A stretch of 25,430 nt of DNA, taken from JAUPTX01 sp964550665 (lineage in GTDB: Bacteria > Patescibacteriota > Minisyncoccia > Phycocordibacterales > CSBR16-119). The stretch is from contig CAZJZW010000009.1 in NCBI GenBank assembly GCA_964550665.1, forward strand, positions 1 through 25,430. Direction: 5' to 3'. A model generated the notes under the pieces. That model was not told where the DNA came from. It made no database searches and was given only the letters and a program-made list of their open reading frames with translations. The position numbers were made by a program, and so were the translations under genes. Positions 7,635 through 15,939 of the stretch are shown piece by piece (positions within the stretch are counted from its first letter, which is position 1; every line of letters starts with the position of its first letter).

Positions 7635-8704
7635 AAATTTTAATCGCTACAGGAATATATCCACCAGAAATAGGAGGACCAGCAACATATGCGGTTCTTG
7701 TTGAAGGTGAATTTAAAAAGCGAGGTCACTTGGTGAAAGTTTTACCTTTTCGAATTGTTAGAAAATATCCGAGTGTTATTAGACATTTCTTATATTTCAT
7801 AAAAGTCTTTAAAAAGATTCTGTGGGCTGATATTGTTTTGGCTCAAGATACTGTGAGTGTGGGGCTACCATCTGTTTTAGCCGCTAAACTACTTCAAAAA
7901 CCGATAGTAGTTCGTGTACCAGGGGATTTTGCGTGGGAGCAGGGAGTCCAAAGATTTGGGGTAAAAGATAGTATTGATGATTTTCAAAAAAAGAAATATG
8001 GTTTTCGAGTCGAGCTTTTACGGTCTATTCAAAAGTTTGTGGTAAGAAAAGCTGGCTTTGTGATAACACCGAGTGATTATTTTAAAGGAGTTGTATCTTT
8101 GTGGGGGGTAGAGAGTCAGAAGTTGCAAAGAATTTATAATGGGGTTAGTATTCCAGAAAATATAAACCCTAAAAAGTTTAATAAAAAAACAATAGTTTCA
8201 TCAGGCAGACTTGTTCCGTGGAAAGGTTTTGATATCTTGGTCTCTCTTATCTCTAAAGTAGATGCCGATCTTGTAATCGTGGGAGAAGGAGAAGATAAAG
8301 AAAGACTTGAGAAACTAGTGATTGAAAACAAGGTGTCTGATAAAGTACATTTCCTTGGATCTTTAAAAAGAGAAGAGCTGATGTCTGTTATTGCTGGGGG
8401 AACTTTGTTTGTACTTCCATCTTCTTTCGAAAGCTTCTCTTTTCAGCTGGTTGAAGCGATGATGCTCGGGTCAACCGTTGTCGCTCTAGATGCAGGGAAT
8501 TTAAATGAAATAATACAAGATGGAGAAAACGGTATTTTGGTTGAAAAGACAAAAATAGATAATCTACCAGAAATACTAAACAATCTTTTGGTAAATGAAG
8601 AATTAAGAAATAAACTTTATAAAAACGCAAAAGAAGATTCAAAAAAATTTAGTATTGATAAAACAGTTGACGAGCTGGAAAATCTTTTTAAAAAATTATT
8701 ATGA
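7631..8704 (+). CDS. Glycosyltransferase family 4 (GT-B fold)
   Basis: A 357-residue protein. The N terminus MKILIATGIYPPEIGGPATY is the classic GT4 acceptor-side loop (PPEIGGPA). VRVPGDFAWEQG, in the mid domain, is seen in GT4 enzymes resembling mannosyl- or galactosyltransferases. The donor domain reads SSGRLVPWKGFD and VIVGEGEDKERLE, and E267-x7-E275 lies in SSFESFSFQLVEAMMLGSTV. The first Glu is followed by S rather than the usual G, a small variation. The gene is translationally coupled to both neighbours by ATGA overlaps (7631-7634 and 8701-8704). No Shine-Dalgarno motif is visible, in keeping with coupling. Sugar specificity is unknown. Confidence 0.92.
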   Translation: MKILIATGIYPPEIGGPATYAVLVEGEFKKRGHLVKVLPFRIVRKYPSVIRHFLYFIKVFKKILWADIVLAQDTVSVGLPSVLAAKLLQKPIVVRVPGDFAWEQGVQRFGVKDSIDDFQKKKYGFRVELLRSIQKFVVRKAGFVITPSDYFKGVVSLWGVESQKLQRIYNGVSIPENINPKKFNKKTIVSSGRLVPWKGFDILVSLISKVDADLVIVGEGEDKERLEKLVIENKVSDKVHFLGSLKREELMSVIAGGTLFVLPSSFESFSFQLVEAMMLGSTVVALDAGNLNEIIQDGENGILVEKTKIDNLPEILNNLLVNEELRNKLYKNAKEDSKKFSIDKTVDELENLFKKLL

Positions 8705-9816
8705 AAGTTTTATTCATTGGGACAGATATAAAATTATTCGAACCAAAAAGTTCTGTTCATGAAAGGTTCTTAGGTTTTTCTTCTTTAGGTGAAGAGGTTC
8801 ACGTGGTGGTGGCCAGACCATCTTCACAAAGAGGAGTGTATAATTTATCTTCGAATATTTTTATTCACCCCACTTCATCAAAAAGCAGGCTCAGTTCTCT
8901 GATTAAAAGTTTTTTTGTTGGGTATAAACTTTTAAATAACGACAAAAACTCTAATTGGGTTATTTCCGTGCAAGATCCTTTTGAACAAGGTTGGGTTGGA
9001 TTTTTCCTTTCTAAGTTTTTCAACAAACCCCTTCATGTTCAAGTTCACACTGACATATTGAGTCCATTTTTCTTGAAACACTCTACTCTAAATAAGCTTC
9101 GAGTTTTTCTTTCAAAACCCATTATAAAGTCAGCAAAGAGAATAAGAGTTGATGCTGTACGTATGAAGGATTCAATCGTAAAAAAATATAAAATACTAGA
9201 AGATAAAATTGATGTTTTACAGATTTACATCGATGTTGATAAAATTATGAATGTAAATACTGAAAAACCGATTGAGGGTGACTACGTTCTGTATGTTGGT
9301 CGTTTTGAGTCAGAAAAAAATGTCGAGTCTATTATTCGTGGATTTGCCAGGGCGTCATCTAAATTACCTAACTTAAAACTTGTGCTTTTGGGTTCCGGTT
9401 CTTTATTGCCGTTGTATAAAGCCCTAGCGCAAGATCTAGGGGTTTTAGATAAGATTACTGTCGTTCCTTGGAGTAATAATGTTGGAAGCTATATGAAGCA
9501 CTCAAAGGCTCTTATACTCGCTTCTTGGTTCGAAGGATTTGCTCTAGTGCTAGTTGAGGCTCTTTTGAATGATTGCCCGGTGATAACAACGGACGTGGGT
9601 GCTATTGGTGGAATCATTCCAAAAGAATACGCACACATCTTTCCTCAAAATGACGATAGTGTCTTATCACAAAAAATAGAGTATGTTGTTTTGAACGAAA
9701 ATAAAGAGAAAGAAAAAGTAAAAGAAGGTAAGTCTGTAGTCCTGTCTAAAATACCAAGAGATATACATTCCTACGCAAAAATATTTAAAGATTCTTTAGA
9801 GAAAAATAAAGTTTAA
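8701..9816 (+). CDS. Glycosyltransferase family 4 (GT-B fold)
   Basis: A 371-residue protein. The start overlaps the previous stop (ATGA). The N-terminal domain is less typical than in the neighbours (MKVLFIGTDIKLFEPKSSVH, with no GG loop). The donor domain is clear: VLYVGRFESEKNVESII, LVLLGSGSLLPLYK, VTVVPW, and E278-x7-E286 in SWFEGFALVLVEALLNDCPV. The NKPLHVQVHTDI stretch near residue 110-120 is the usual mid-domain strand. It is probably a cytoplasmic transferase acting on the same lipid-linked chain as its operon partners. The following gene begins 4 bases after the stop. Confidence 0.9.
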   Translation: MKVLFIGTDIKLFEPKSSVHERFLGFSSLGEEVHVVVARPSSQRGVYNLSSNIFIHPTSSKSRLSSLIKSFFVGYKLLNNDKNSNWVISVQDPFEQGWVGFFLSKFFNKPLHVQVHTDILSPFFLKHSTLNKLRVFLSKPIIKSAKRIRVDAVRMKDSIVKKYKILEDKIDVLQIYIDVDKIMNVNTEKPIEGDYVLYVGRFESEKNVESIIRGFARASSKLPNLKLVLLGSGSLLPLYKALAQDLGVLDKITVVPWSNNVGSYMKHSKALILASWFEGFALVLVEALLNDCPVITTDVGAIGGIIPKEYAHIFPQNDDSVLSQKIEYVVLNENKEKEKVKEGKSVVLSKIPRDIHSYAKIFKDSLEKNKV

Positions 9817-9820
9817 TTAT

Positions 9821-10867
9821 ATGAAAAAGAATATTCTGATAATCACACAAAAAGTAGATATCAAAGATCCAGTCCTTGGGTTTTTTCATCAGTGGATTAT
9901 AGAATTTTCTAAAAGAGCGGAAATGGTAACTGTTATATGTTTGGAAAAAGGTGAATATGACTTACCAAAAAATGTAAAAGTATTTTCGTTGGGAAAAGAA
10001 GATGGTGTTTCAAGAATTAAATATACTTTTAATTTCTATAAATATATTTGGCAATTACGCAAAAAATATACTTCGGTTTTTGTACATATGAATCAGGAGT
10101 ATGTTTTGCTGGGAGGTTTGTTTTGGAGGCTGTTTGGAAAAAATATTGTAATGTGGAGGAATCATCCGTCGGGAAGTTTTCTAACTAAAATTGCTATTTT
10201 CCTTTCACATCGAGTGTATTGTACTTCGAAAGACTCTTTCACTAATAAATTTAAAAAAACAAAAGTAATGCCTGTTGGTATTGAAATGAAAGAAAATCTG
10301 AATGACATTTTAAGAAAAGAAAATACAATACTATCTCTTGGGCGTATTTCTTCTGTAAAAAACATTGAAACAATCATCTCTGCATTCTCTCAAATTATTA
10401 AAACTAAAAAAGAAGCTAAGCTTTCTATCGTAGGGAGTCCAACAAAAAGAGAAGTAGATGAAGATTATTATAAAGTTTTAAAAACCCTAAGCGTCGCCAT
10501 ACCCAAAGAGTCTATTGAATATGTACCAAGTGTTGCTCCAAATAAAACACCAGAATTTTTTAAGACACATGATTTATTTATAAATACTACAACGCCGGGA
10601 AGTTTTGATAAAACTATCTTAGAGGCTATGTATTTTGGCTGTCCGTGTTTTGTTTGCCAAGATATTTGGCAAGGCACCGACGCCTCTCATTTATCGGAGC
10701 ACTTCTATTTTCCTTTCAAAGATTCAAAAGTCTTATCAGAAAAAGTCGTAACATTCTTAAATTTATCAAAAGAAGAGAAACAAAAACTACGAAAAGAGTC
10801 TTTTCTATTTGTTAAAAAATACCACGGACTCGATACGCTAATAGATGCTATTATCTTTGAATTATGA
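9821..10867 (+). CDS. GT-B glycosyltransferase-like protein with incomplete E-x7-E motif
   Basis: A 348-residue protein. The fold follows GT4: N-terminal KKNILIITQKVD, a mid segment MWRNHPSGS, and donor-domain strands TILSLGRISSVKNIETII and AKLSIVGSPTKRE. The E-x7-E region reads NTTTPGSFDKTILEAMYFGC: E268 is present, but the position of the first Glu is G260. In GT4 enzymes the second Glu contacts the donor ribose and the first faces the sugar, so the change could mean altered donor use or loss of activity. The protein is full length, has no frameshift and keeps coupling to its neighbours (4-base gap before, ATGA overlap after), so it is probably still used. It may be cytoplasmic, and its specificity is unknown. 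Confidence 0.8.
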   Translation: MKKNILIITQKVDIKDPVLGFFHQWIIEFSKRAEMVTVICLEKGEYDLPKNVKVFSLGKEDGVSRIKYTFNFYKYIWQLRKKYTSVFVHMNQEYVLLGGLFWRLFGKNIVMWRNHPSGSFLTKIAIFLSHRVYCTSKDSFTNKFKKTKVMPVGIEMKENLNDILRKENTILSLGRISSVKNIETIISAFSQIIKTKKEAKLSIVGSPTKREVDEDYYKVLKTLSVAIPKESIEYVPSVAPNKTPEFFKTHDLFINTTTPGSFDKTILEAMYFGCPCFVCQDIWQGTDASHLSEHFYFPFKDSKVLSEKVVTFLNLSKEEKQKLRKESFLFVKKYHGLDTLIDAIIFEL

Positions 10868-11646
10868 AAATCTTATTAAGAAAAATTTTATATGCTCTGT
10901 ATCCTAGGCTTTCAAAAGGGGCGTCTATTTTGATGTATCATTCTGTTGCGAAGAACAATGGGTTTTTCACAGTCAGTCCAGAAGAATTTGAAAAACAGAT
11001 GCAATATTTACAAAAAAAAGGCTTAAAAATAATTCCTTTGTCAGATCTTGTAAATAGATTCATAAAGAAAGAGGATATTTCCTCCCTAGTATCTCTTACT
11101 TTTGATGATGGATATCTTGATAATTTGGAAAACGTTTTACCAATACTTCGAAAATATAATATAAAAGGAAGTATTTTTATCGCGCCAGCCTTGCTTGGTT
11201 CAAAATTTACAACAAGTGATAAAGTGACACTAGATGTTTTTTCAGTAGAAGATTTTAAAATGTTTGAAGCTTATACTAATTTTGAACTACTCTCTCACTC
11301 GTTTAGTCATAAAGAACTTCCAACTTTAAATAACGAAGAGATAAAAAAAGAACTCGAAGAAAGTTTAAATTTTCTTAATAGTATAAATCCAACAAGAAAA
11401 ATATTAGCTTATCCAAGAGGTAAGTGTTCAAAGGGTGTGGTTGACGTTTTGTCGAAAGAGAATTGGGAAGCGGGACTTACTACAATGTCAGGTCTTTTAA
11501 CACAAAGTACAGAAAAATTTTTAATTCCAAGAAATTTTGTCGGTAGAGATACAAAGCTTTCCGAATTCAAAACTCTTGTTTCTGATAGCGTCAATTATTA
11601 TGCTAAAGTAAAATCATGGTATATCGATTTATTCAAAAAATCTTAA
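10864..11646 (+). CDS. Polysaccharide deacetylase (NodB homology domain)
   Basis: A 260-residue protein. NodB metal-dependent deacetylases remove N- or O-acetyl groups from glycans or sugar-lipid intermediates. Motif 1 is T79-F-D-D-G83 (D81 base, D82 metal ligand). Motif 2 is S144-H-S-F-S-H149 (H145 and H149, metal ligands). Motif 3 is around A182-Y-P-R-G186 (R185). An N-terminal ILMYHSVAKNNGFFTVSPEE segment precedes the domain, as in PgaB/IcaB-like and polysaccharide-operon deacetylases. No clear signal peptide is present, so it may act inside the cell on a lipid-linked or nucleotide-linked sugar. The start overlaps the previous stop (ATGA), and the end overlaps the next gene by 31 bases. 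Confidence 0.92.
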   Translation: MKILLRKILYALYPRLSKGASILMYHSVAKNNGFFTVSPEEFEKQMQYLQKKGLKIIPLSDLVNRFIKKEDISSLVSLTFDDGYLDNLENVLPILRKYNIKGSIFIAPALLGSKFTTSDKVTLDVFSVEDFKMFEAYTNFELLSHSFSHKELPTLNNEEIKKELEESLNFLNSINPTRKILAYPRGKCSKGVVDVLSKENWEAGLTTMSGLLTQSTEKFLIPRNFVGRDTKLSEFKTLVSDSVNYYAKVKSWYIDLFKKS

Positions 11647-12254
11647 AAAGAAAAACTCTTTTCAGATTCCTAACAGAAGAGTCTTTGTTAAAGGAATTTT
11701 CTTTTTTAAAAGGAAAAGTTCTAGATCTTGCCTCTGGGGCATCATCATATGTAGATTTCTTACCAAAGGGGATTGTTTTAACAAAAACAGATTTATATCC
11801 GAAAGATTCAGAAACTCAGAAAGTAGACTGTAACGAAGCTCTTCCTTTTGGAGATAATTCCTACGACGGGGTAATTTTTATTAATGCACTTTATACCTTA
11901 GAAGATAGAGATTTCTTTATGAGAGAAGTGCATCGAGTGCTAAAGCCTGGAGGAGTTTTTATTTCTATTTCGCCGTTTATTGCAAATGAAATGCCAGAAC
12001 CTCACGACTATTGTCGTTTAACATATGAAGGCATATCTGCTTTGATGTCTAAAAATACTTGGACTTCAGTGAGAATAACAAGAATCGGAGAAAGGTTTTC
12101 TTCTAGTGCAAACCTACTTCATCCTGCCATGTTCTTCACTCTCGTCAGAGTGTTTATTTATGGGTTAGCACTTATGCTCGACAGCTTGATACCTAAAAAG
12201 GTGACTGATAGACACCCGACCCCCCTTGGGTATACAATAGTTTCTATTAAATAA
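11616..12254 (+). CDS. Class I SAM-dependent methyltransferase
   Basis: A 212-residue protein of the UbiE/MenG-like small-molecule methyltransferase type. Motif I is V35-L-D-L-A-S-G-A-S-S (the usual GxG is changed to SGA), followed by an acidic LTKTDLYP second strand. DNSYDGVIFINALYTLEDRD is the motif IV/post-motif helix, and EVHRVLKPGGVFISISPF is the common C-terminal signature. It probably O-methylates a sugar of the glycan, possibly as chain cap. The start ATG at 11616 lies 31 bases inside the deacetylase gene. The next gene begins one base after its stop. Confidence 0.85.
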   Translation: MVYRFIQKILKRKTLFRFLTEESLLKEFSFLKGKVLDLASGASSYVDFLPKGIVLTKTDLYPKDSETQKVDCNEALPFGDNSYDGVIFINALYTLEDRDFFMREVHRVLKPGGVFISISPFIANEMPEPHDYCRLTYEGISALMSKNTWTSVRITRIGERFSSSANLLHPAMFFTLVRVFIYGLALMLDSLIPKKVTDRHPTPLGYTIVSIK

Positions 12255-12255
12255 A

Positions 12256-12897
12256 ATGGCTCAAGTAGATACAAAACATTATAAAAACAAGAAATACAAC
12301 TCACTTCCGAGGTTTATTTCTTATTCTTATCAAATATCAGCAATTGAAAATCTTAATGTAAAAAGTGTTCTTGAGGTAGGACCTGGAAGTTTTGTTGTGG
12401 CAGATTTATTAAAAAAGATGGGCTACAGCGTTCACACCTCTGACTTTGATCCAGAAGTAAAAGCTGATACCACTGCAGATGTTAGAAGTCTTCCTTTTCC
12501 TGACAATAGTTTTGATGTAACTATGGCTTGCCAAGTTCTAGAACATATTCCTTTTACTGATTTTGAAAAAGGTCTATTTGAACTTTCTAGGGTTTCTTCT
12601 AAGTATGTACTAATTTCTTTACCTCGTAGAAATACTGGTTTTAATTTTGTATTTAAGATTCCTTTTATTCAAACATTATTTAAAAAAGATTTATTTGATA
12701 TTTCAATTCTTTTTCCTGTAAAATTTCCTGGGTTTGAAGAATCTGACCAACATTATTGGGAAATAGATTTTTGGCAAACATCGCTTAAAGATGTTAAAAC
12801 AAAAATAAAAAAACACTTTAAAATTTTAAATGAGTTTAGTCCACCCCTTAACAAATATCATTATTTTTTTGTTCTAGAGAAATATGAAAAAAGATAA
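12256..12897 (+). CDS. Class I SAM-dependent methyltransferase
   Basis: A 213-residue protein. Motif I is V38-L-E-V-G-P-G-S, followed by HTSDFDPEVKAD (acidic end of strand 2), then LPFPDNSFDVTMACQVLEHI, a very typical Methyltransf_11 signature. The C-terminal half (SSKYVLISLPRRNTGFNFVF..IPF) resembles methyltransferases encoded in surface-glycan clusters. The predicted role is methylation of a sugar or lipid-linked intermediate. The start follows the previous stop by one base, and its end overlaps the following GT4 gene by 14 bases, so translation is probably coupled. No Shine-Dalgarno motif is visible. Confidence 0.87.
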   Translation: MAQVDTKHYKNKKYNSLPRFISYSYQISAIENLNVKSVLEVGPGSFVVADLLKKMGYSVHTSDFDPEVKADTTADVRSLPFPDNSFDVTMACQVLEHIPFTDFEKGLFELSRVSSKYVLISLPRRNTGFNFVFKIPFIQTLFKKDLFDISILFPVKFPGFEESDQHYWEIDFWQTSLKDVKTKIKKHFKILNEFSPPLNKYHYFFVLEKYEKR

Positions 12898-14017
12898 ACC
12901 AAAAGTGGTTATCGTGATGAATGATTTTCTTGTTGGCGGAGTTCAAAAGCTCGCTGTAGACCAAATGAATCTCCTAAGAGATGATTTTGATTTTGTTTTA
13001 ATTACACTTATGCAATTCCCAAAAGGGGATTTTTATAAACTTATTCCTTCGAGTGTAAAAGTCTATAAATTGAATTTCAGGAGTTTTATAGATATTAAAT
13101 CTTTATTTTCTTTAATAAATATTTTAATTAAAGAAAGACCTAAAATCGTTAAGACTGCAATGTTTTTTTCAAATACTGTTCTGAGAATACTAAAGCCTTT
13201 TTTTGGTTTTGTTATCATAACAGCAGAGCATAATACTGAAACTAAAAGGCCACTTTCTCACCGGCTTCTTAATCGTTTGCTATCTAAAATAACTTATACC
13301 ATCATCGCTGACTCTAAAACGGTAGCAGACCATGTAAGTGATGTTGAAAAAATACCTCGAGATAAATTTACTGTTATTTATAATGGTGTAGAAACTAATG
13401 AAATAAAAAATTTTACAGAAAAATTTTTACCCGATAGAGAAATTGTAAGAAATGAGATTTCTGTAAGTGAAGACGAAACTTTGTTTTTGACTGTTGCAAG
13501 GCTTGTAATTCAGAAGAATCACGATTTAATGATTAGGGGATTTGAAAAATATTTGAGAAACGGAGGACAAGGTAAATTAGTGATAATCGGAGATGGTGTA
13601 TTATTACCATCCTTAAAAAAATTAGTAGAAGATTTTAAAATTAATAAATCAGTTATATTTCTAGGAGAAAGACAAGATATCTATAGGTACTATGCCGTGT
13701 CGGATTTCTTTCTGCTTACATCTATACGTGAAGGGTTTTGTATTTCAGCAATGAATGGCCTTGCCTTTGGGTTGCCCCTAATATCCACAAAAGTGGCTGG
13801 TGTTGTTGAGTATTTAAAAGAAGGAGAAAACGGATATTTTATTGAGGATAACGAAGATTCAATAGCTAGTATTTTAAAAAAGATAACCTCGCTTTCAAAA
13901 GAAGATTTAATTTCGTTTAAGAAAAATGCAAAGCTAACAGCTAATGATTTTAGTGTTGAATTGCATGTTGGGAAGTACAGAAATCTATATAATTCTATTT
14001 TAGAAAACCAGAAATAG
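12884..14017 (+). CDS. Glycosyltransferase family 4-like (GT-B) with altered second Glu
   Basis: A 377-residue protein. The N terminus PKVVIVMNDFLVGGVQKLAV has the GGVQ acceptor loop. AEHNTETKRP and VIYNGVETNEI are typical linker features. The donor domain carries LTVARLVIQKNHDLMIRGF and KLVIIGDGVLLPSLK. The E-x7-E region reads IREGFCISAMNGLAFGLPLI: E283 is present, but the second position is N291 instead of Glu. Such changes occur in some GT4 subfamilies, so activity is still plausible. It is the last gene of the + operon; its final 23 bases overlap the facing phosphotransferase gene on the minus strand, and no terminator is visible. Confidence 0.85.
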   Translation: MKKDKPKVVIVMNDFLVGGVQKLAVDQMNLLRDDFDFVLITLMQFPKGDFYKLIPSSVKVYKLNFRSFIDIKSLFSLINILIKERPKIVKTAMFFSNTVLRILKPFFGFVIITAEHNTETKRPLSHRLLNRLLSKITYTIIADSKTVADHVSDVEKIPRDKFTVIYNGVETNEIKNFTEKFLPDREIVRNEISVSEDETLFLTVARLVIQKNHDLMIRGFEKYLRNGGQGKLVIIGDGVLLPSLKKLVEDFKINKSVIFLGERQDIYRYYAVSDFFLLTSIREGFCISAMNGLAFGLPLISTKVAGVVEYLKEGENGYFIEDNEDSIASILKKITSLSKEDLISFKKNAKLTANDFSVELHVGKYRNLYNSILENQK

Positions 14018-15122
14018 TTTCCCAGATTCTTTTTGAAGAATCTCCATCTTGATAAGTATGGTACAAGTCTCTAACTCGTTTTCGGTCGGCCGTGTATGTG
14101 TCGGTAGAAATACATGATGTTATCGCGTCAAAAAGTTCATCTACTACCATTACTTTTGGCCCAGGAGTTATTTCATTGTAATCGGCAACCAAACCTTCTT
14201 TTTCATTATATTCTTCTAAATCGTAAGGATAAAAAATAAGAGGACGATCAAGAAGTAAATAATCTGCAAAAGAAGAAGAGTAGTCGGTGATAAAAATATC
14301 AACCAGCGGTAAGAGAGGATATATATCTGATTCTTTTATAAATGCAAAGTATTCCTTGATATTTCCATCAGATTGTTGTGATCTATACTTGTTATGAAGG
14401 CTTAATATGAAAAAGACATTTTGTTCCTCCGCATACTTGCTTAGTTTTTCTAGGGGGATGATTTTATTTATATCCAACTCCTTTTGTCCACGACGAAATG
14501 TAGGTGCGTACATAACAATTTTTTTATTAGACCGGATGTTCTGTAAATGACCAATTAATCTAGTATCTATATCGATATCTGAATCTTTTATCTCTCTAAA
14601 AAAAATGTCATTTCTAGAATATCCAGTTATGTGTGACCGTGACCCATTTTTAAATACTTCTGGCAAGATGCTTAGCGTGAAAGGGGAGGTATTGAAAATA
14701 AAGTTCTGAACCTTGTCTGGTTTATCAGCATATCCTTTCTTCTTCATCCCTTTTCCATGAAGAAGTTGAACAATCTTTGACGCACCAGAAAGCATATAGT
14801 TATTTGGCTGTAGGTATGCGTCGATAACAAAAACACCAGCTGTTAGTTGGTAGTAAATTCCCATTAAACTTTTTTCATAATATGAGGTATACCCAAGATT
14901 TTTTAATTTCACTGCAAGTTCGCGACTTTTTGCAATCCAGACAGATTTTATTTCTGGATGGTCTTGACTCACGAAAAGAAAAAAGTACTTTGCATTATCT
15001 GCAAAAACTTCACCGTCAGCTTTTTTATGCCAACCTATAAAAGCCCACACTTTTTTATTTCGTGGGAATAGACACGAAATTTTATACATAGCTTTTATTA
15101 TGTTTTTTTTAAAAATAGACAT
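13995..15122 (-). CDS. CDP-glycerol glycerophosphotransferase-like protein (TagB/TagF family)
   Basis: A 375-residue protein. This family moves an alditol phosphate (glycerol or ribitol phosphate) from a CDP-alditol to a lipid-linked glycan, as in wall teichoic acid synthesis, at the inner membrane face. Key family features are VQLLHGKGMKKKGY (H122-G; usually WHG, here LHG), VMYAPTFRRG (205-212) and TDYSSSFADYLLLDRPLIFY (from T279), with a DLEEY stretch after it. The N terminus (KKVWAFIGWHKKADGEVFAD) is also typical. There is no separate glycosyltransferase domain, so it is of TagB-like rather than bifunctional size. The upstream gene encodes a nucleotidyltransferase whose stop overlaps this start (TAATG); together they look like a module for making and using an activated phospho-alcohol. 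Glycerol, ribitol or another alcohol cannot be distinguished. Confidence 0.88.
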   Translation of the reverse strand: MSIFKKNIIKAMYKISCLFPRNKKVWAFIGWHKKADGEVFADNAKYFFLFVSQDHPEIKSVWIAKSRELAVKLKNLGYTSYYEKSLMGIYYQLTAGVFVIDAYLQPNNYMLSGASKIVQLLHGKGMKKKGYADKPDKVQNFIFNTSPFTLSILPEVFKNGSRSHITGYSRNDIFFREIKDSDIDIDTRLIGHLQNIRSNKKIVMYAPTFRRGQKELDINKIIPLEKLSKYAEEQNVFFILSLHNKYRSQQSDGNIKEYFAFIKESDIYPLLPLVDIFITDYSSSFADYLLLDRPLIFYPYDLEEYNEKEGLVADYNEITPGPKVMVVDELFDAITSCISTDTYTADRKRVRDLYHTYQDGDSSKRIWETISGFLK

Positions 15123-15838
15123 TACTTAAATTTATTTTTTGCACTGGTTAAATCCTCAGGGGTATCAATTTCTATCGCCTTTAGCTTGGTAACATTTACC
15201 GCAGATATTTTATTGTCTGATCTATGAATAACATGGTTTAGTAAATCTATTGCAAAAGAATGTCTAAAAACTTCTATGCCCTCATTCCTAACGACCTCTT
15301 TTATAGAGTTAATAAAATTAGCGCCAAGTTTTGTGATACCTATAAATTCTCCAGAGCTTTCTTCTTTTGTTAAATTTTTACTAAGTTCAGAAACAAATCC
15401 ATCTTTATCAATAATTACATTAACCTCCTCTTCGTCCCAGTTTGTTTCTTGGATTGCCGTTGCAGAATCATTTTTGTTTTCCATAACCTCTTTTAGTATT
15501 TGAGGCTCATAAAATACATCGCCATTTAGGTATATTGTAGTTTCATTAAGGTGTTCTAAAGATTTCACAATAGCAAAAGCAGGCTTCGATGATTCATATT
15601 CGTCGTTATGGACAAAAATAAAGTTTTCATTTGGAAAGTTATCTTTAACAAATCCTGTTATCTTTTCTGAAAGGAATCCTGTGACGATGATAATAGGAGA
15701 GATCCCTTCTTTTGTGAGGGTTTCTATTTGGTGTCCGAGTATGGTCTTTTCACCTACTTCTAAGAGTGGTTTTGGTATTTCTTCTGTATGAGGGCGAAGT
15801 CTTGTTCCGCGACCGCCTGCTAGTATTATGGCTTGCAT
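15122..15838 (-). CDS. Nucleotidyltransferase, phosphocholine/alditol-phosphate cytidylyltransferase-like
   Basis: The start is ATG 15838 (238 residues), since MQAIILAGGRGTRLRP is the expected N terminus; an in-frame ATG at 15856 would add only MYVYIY. It has an NTP_transferase fold with the G-G-R-G-T-R nucleotide loop (residues 8-13) and EIPKPLLEVG with the conserved Lys. FVHNDEYESS replaces the NxxYxxTNN of LicC, and YLNGDVFYEP holds the metal-binding Asp. The middle and end (EFIGITKLG, then AIEIDTPEDLTSAK) match the cytidylyltransferase group that activates phosphocholine and similar phospho-alcohols better than the glucose-1-phosphate group. It should make CDP-X or NDP-X for the adjoining phosphotransferase. 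It is first in a two-gene minus operon. A sugar-1-phosphate nucleotidyltransferase of MurU/HddC type is the main alternative. Confidence 0.8.
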   Translation of the reverse strand: MQAIILAGGRGTRLRPHTEEIPKPLLEVGEKTILGHQIETLTKEGISPIIIVTGFLSEKITGFVKDNFPNENFIFVHNDEYESSKPAFAIVKSLEHLNETTIYLNGDVFYEPQILKEVMENKNDSATAIQETNWDEEEVNVIIDKDGFVSELSKNLTKEESSGEFIGITKLGANFINSIKEVVRNEGIEVFRHSFAIDLLNHVIHRSDNKISAVNVTKLKAIEIDTPEDLTSAKNKFK

Positions 15839-15892
15839 ATAAATATATACATACATTACTACAAAACAAGAGTTTATAAAAATAACCCATTA

Positions 15893-15921
15893 TTGACTTA
15901 AAGGAGAAAATATTATATTGT
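15893..15921 (+). promoter_or_regulatory. Possible -35/-10 promoter for the membrane hydrolase gene
   Basis: TTGACT (15893-15898), 17 bases, TATTGT (15916-15921). Transcription from about 15928 would give a leader of around 12 bases to ATG 15940. The run is AT-rich and other -10 choices are possible (TATATT 15914-15919 at 15-base spacing). Confidence 0.4.
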
Positions 15922-15939
15922 GAAAAAAATAAAATCACC

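Noticed and set aside
15900..15906. AAAGGAG looks like a strong Shine-Dalgarno motif
   Set aside because: No start codon at usual spacing is in frame with the downstream gene; it lies 34 bases before ATG 15940 and inside the promoter spacer.
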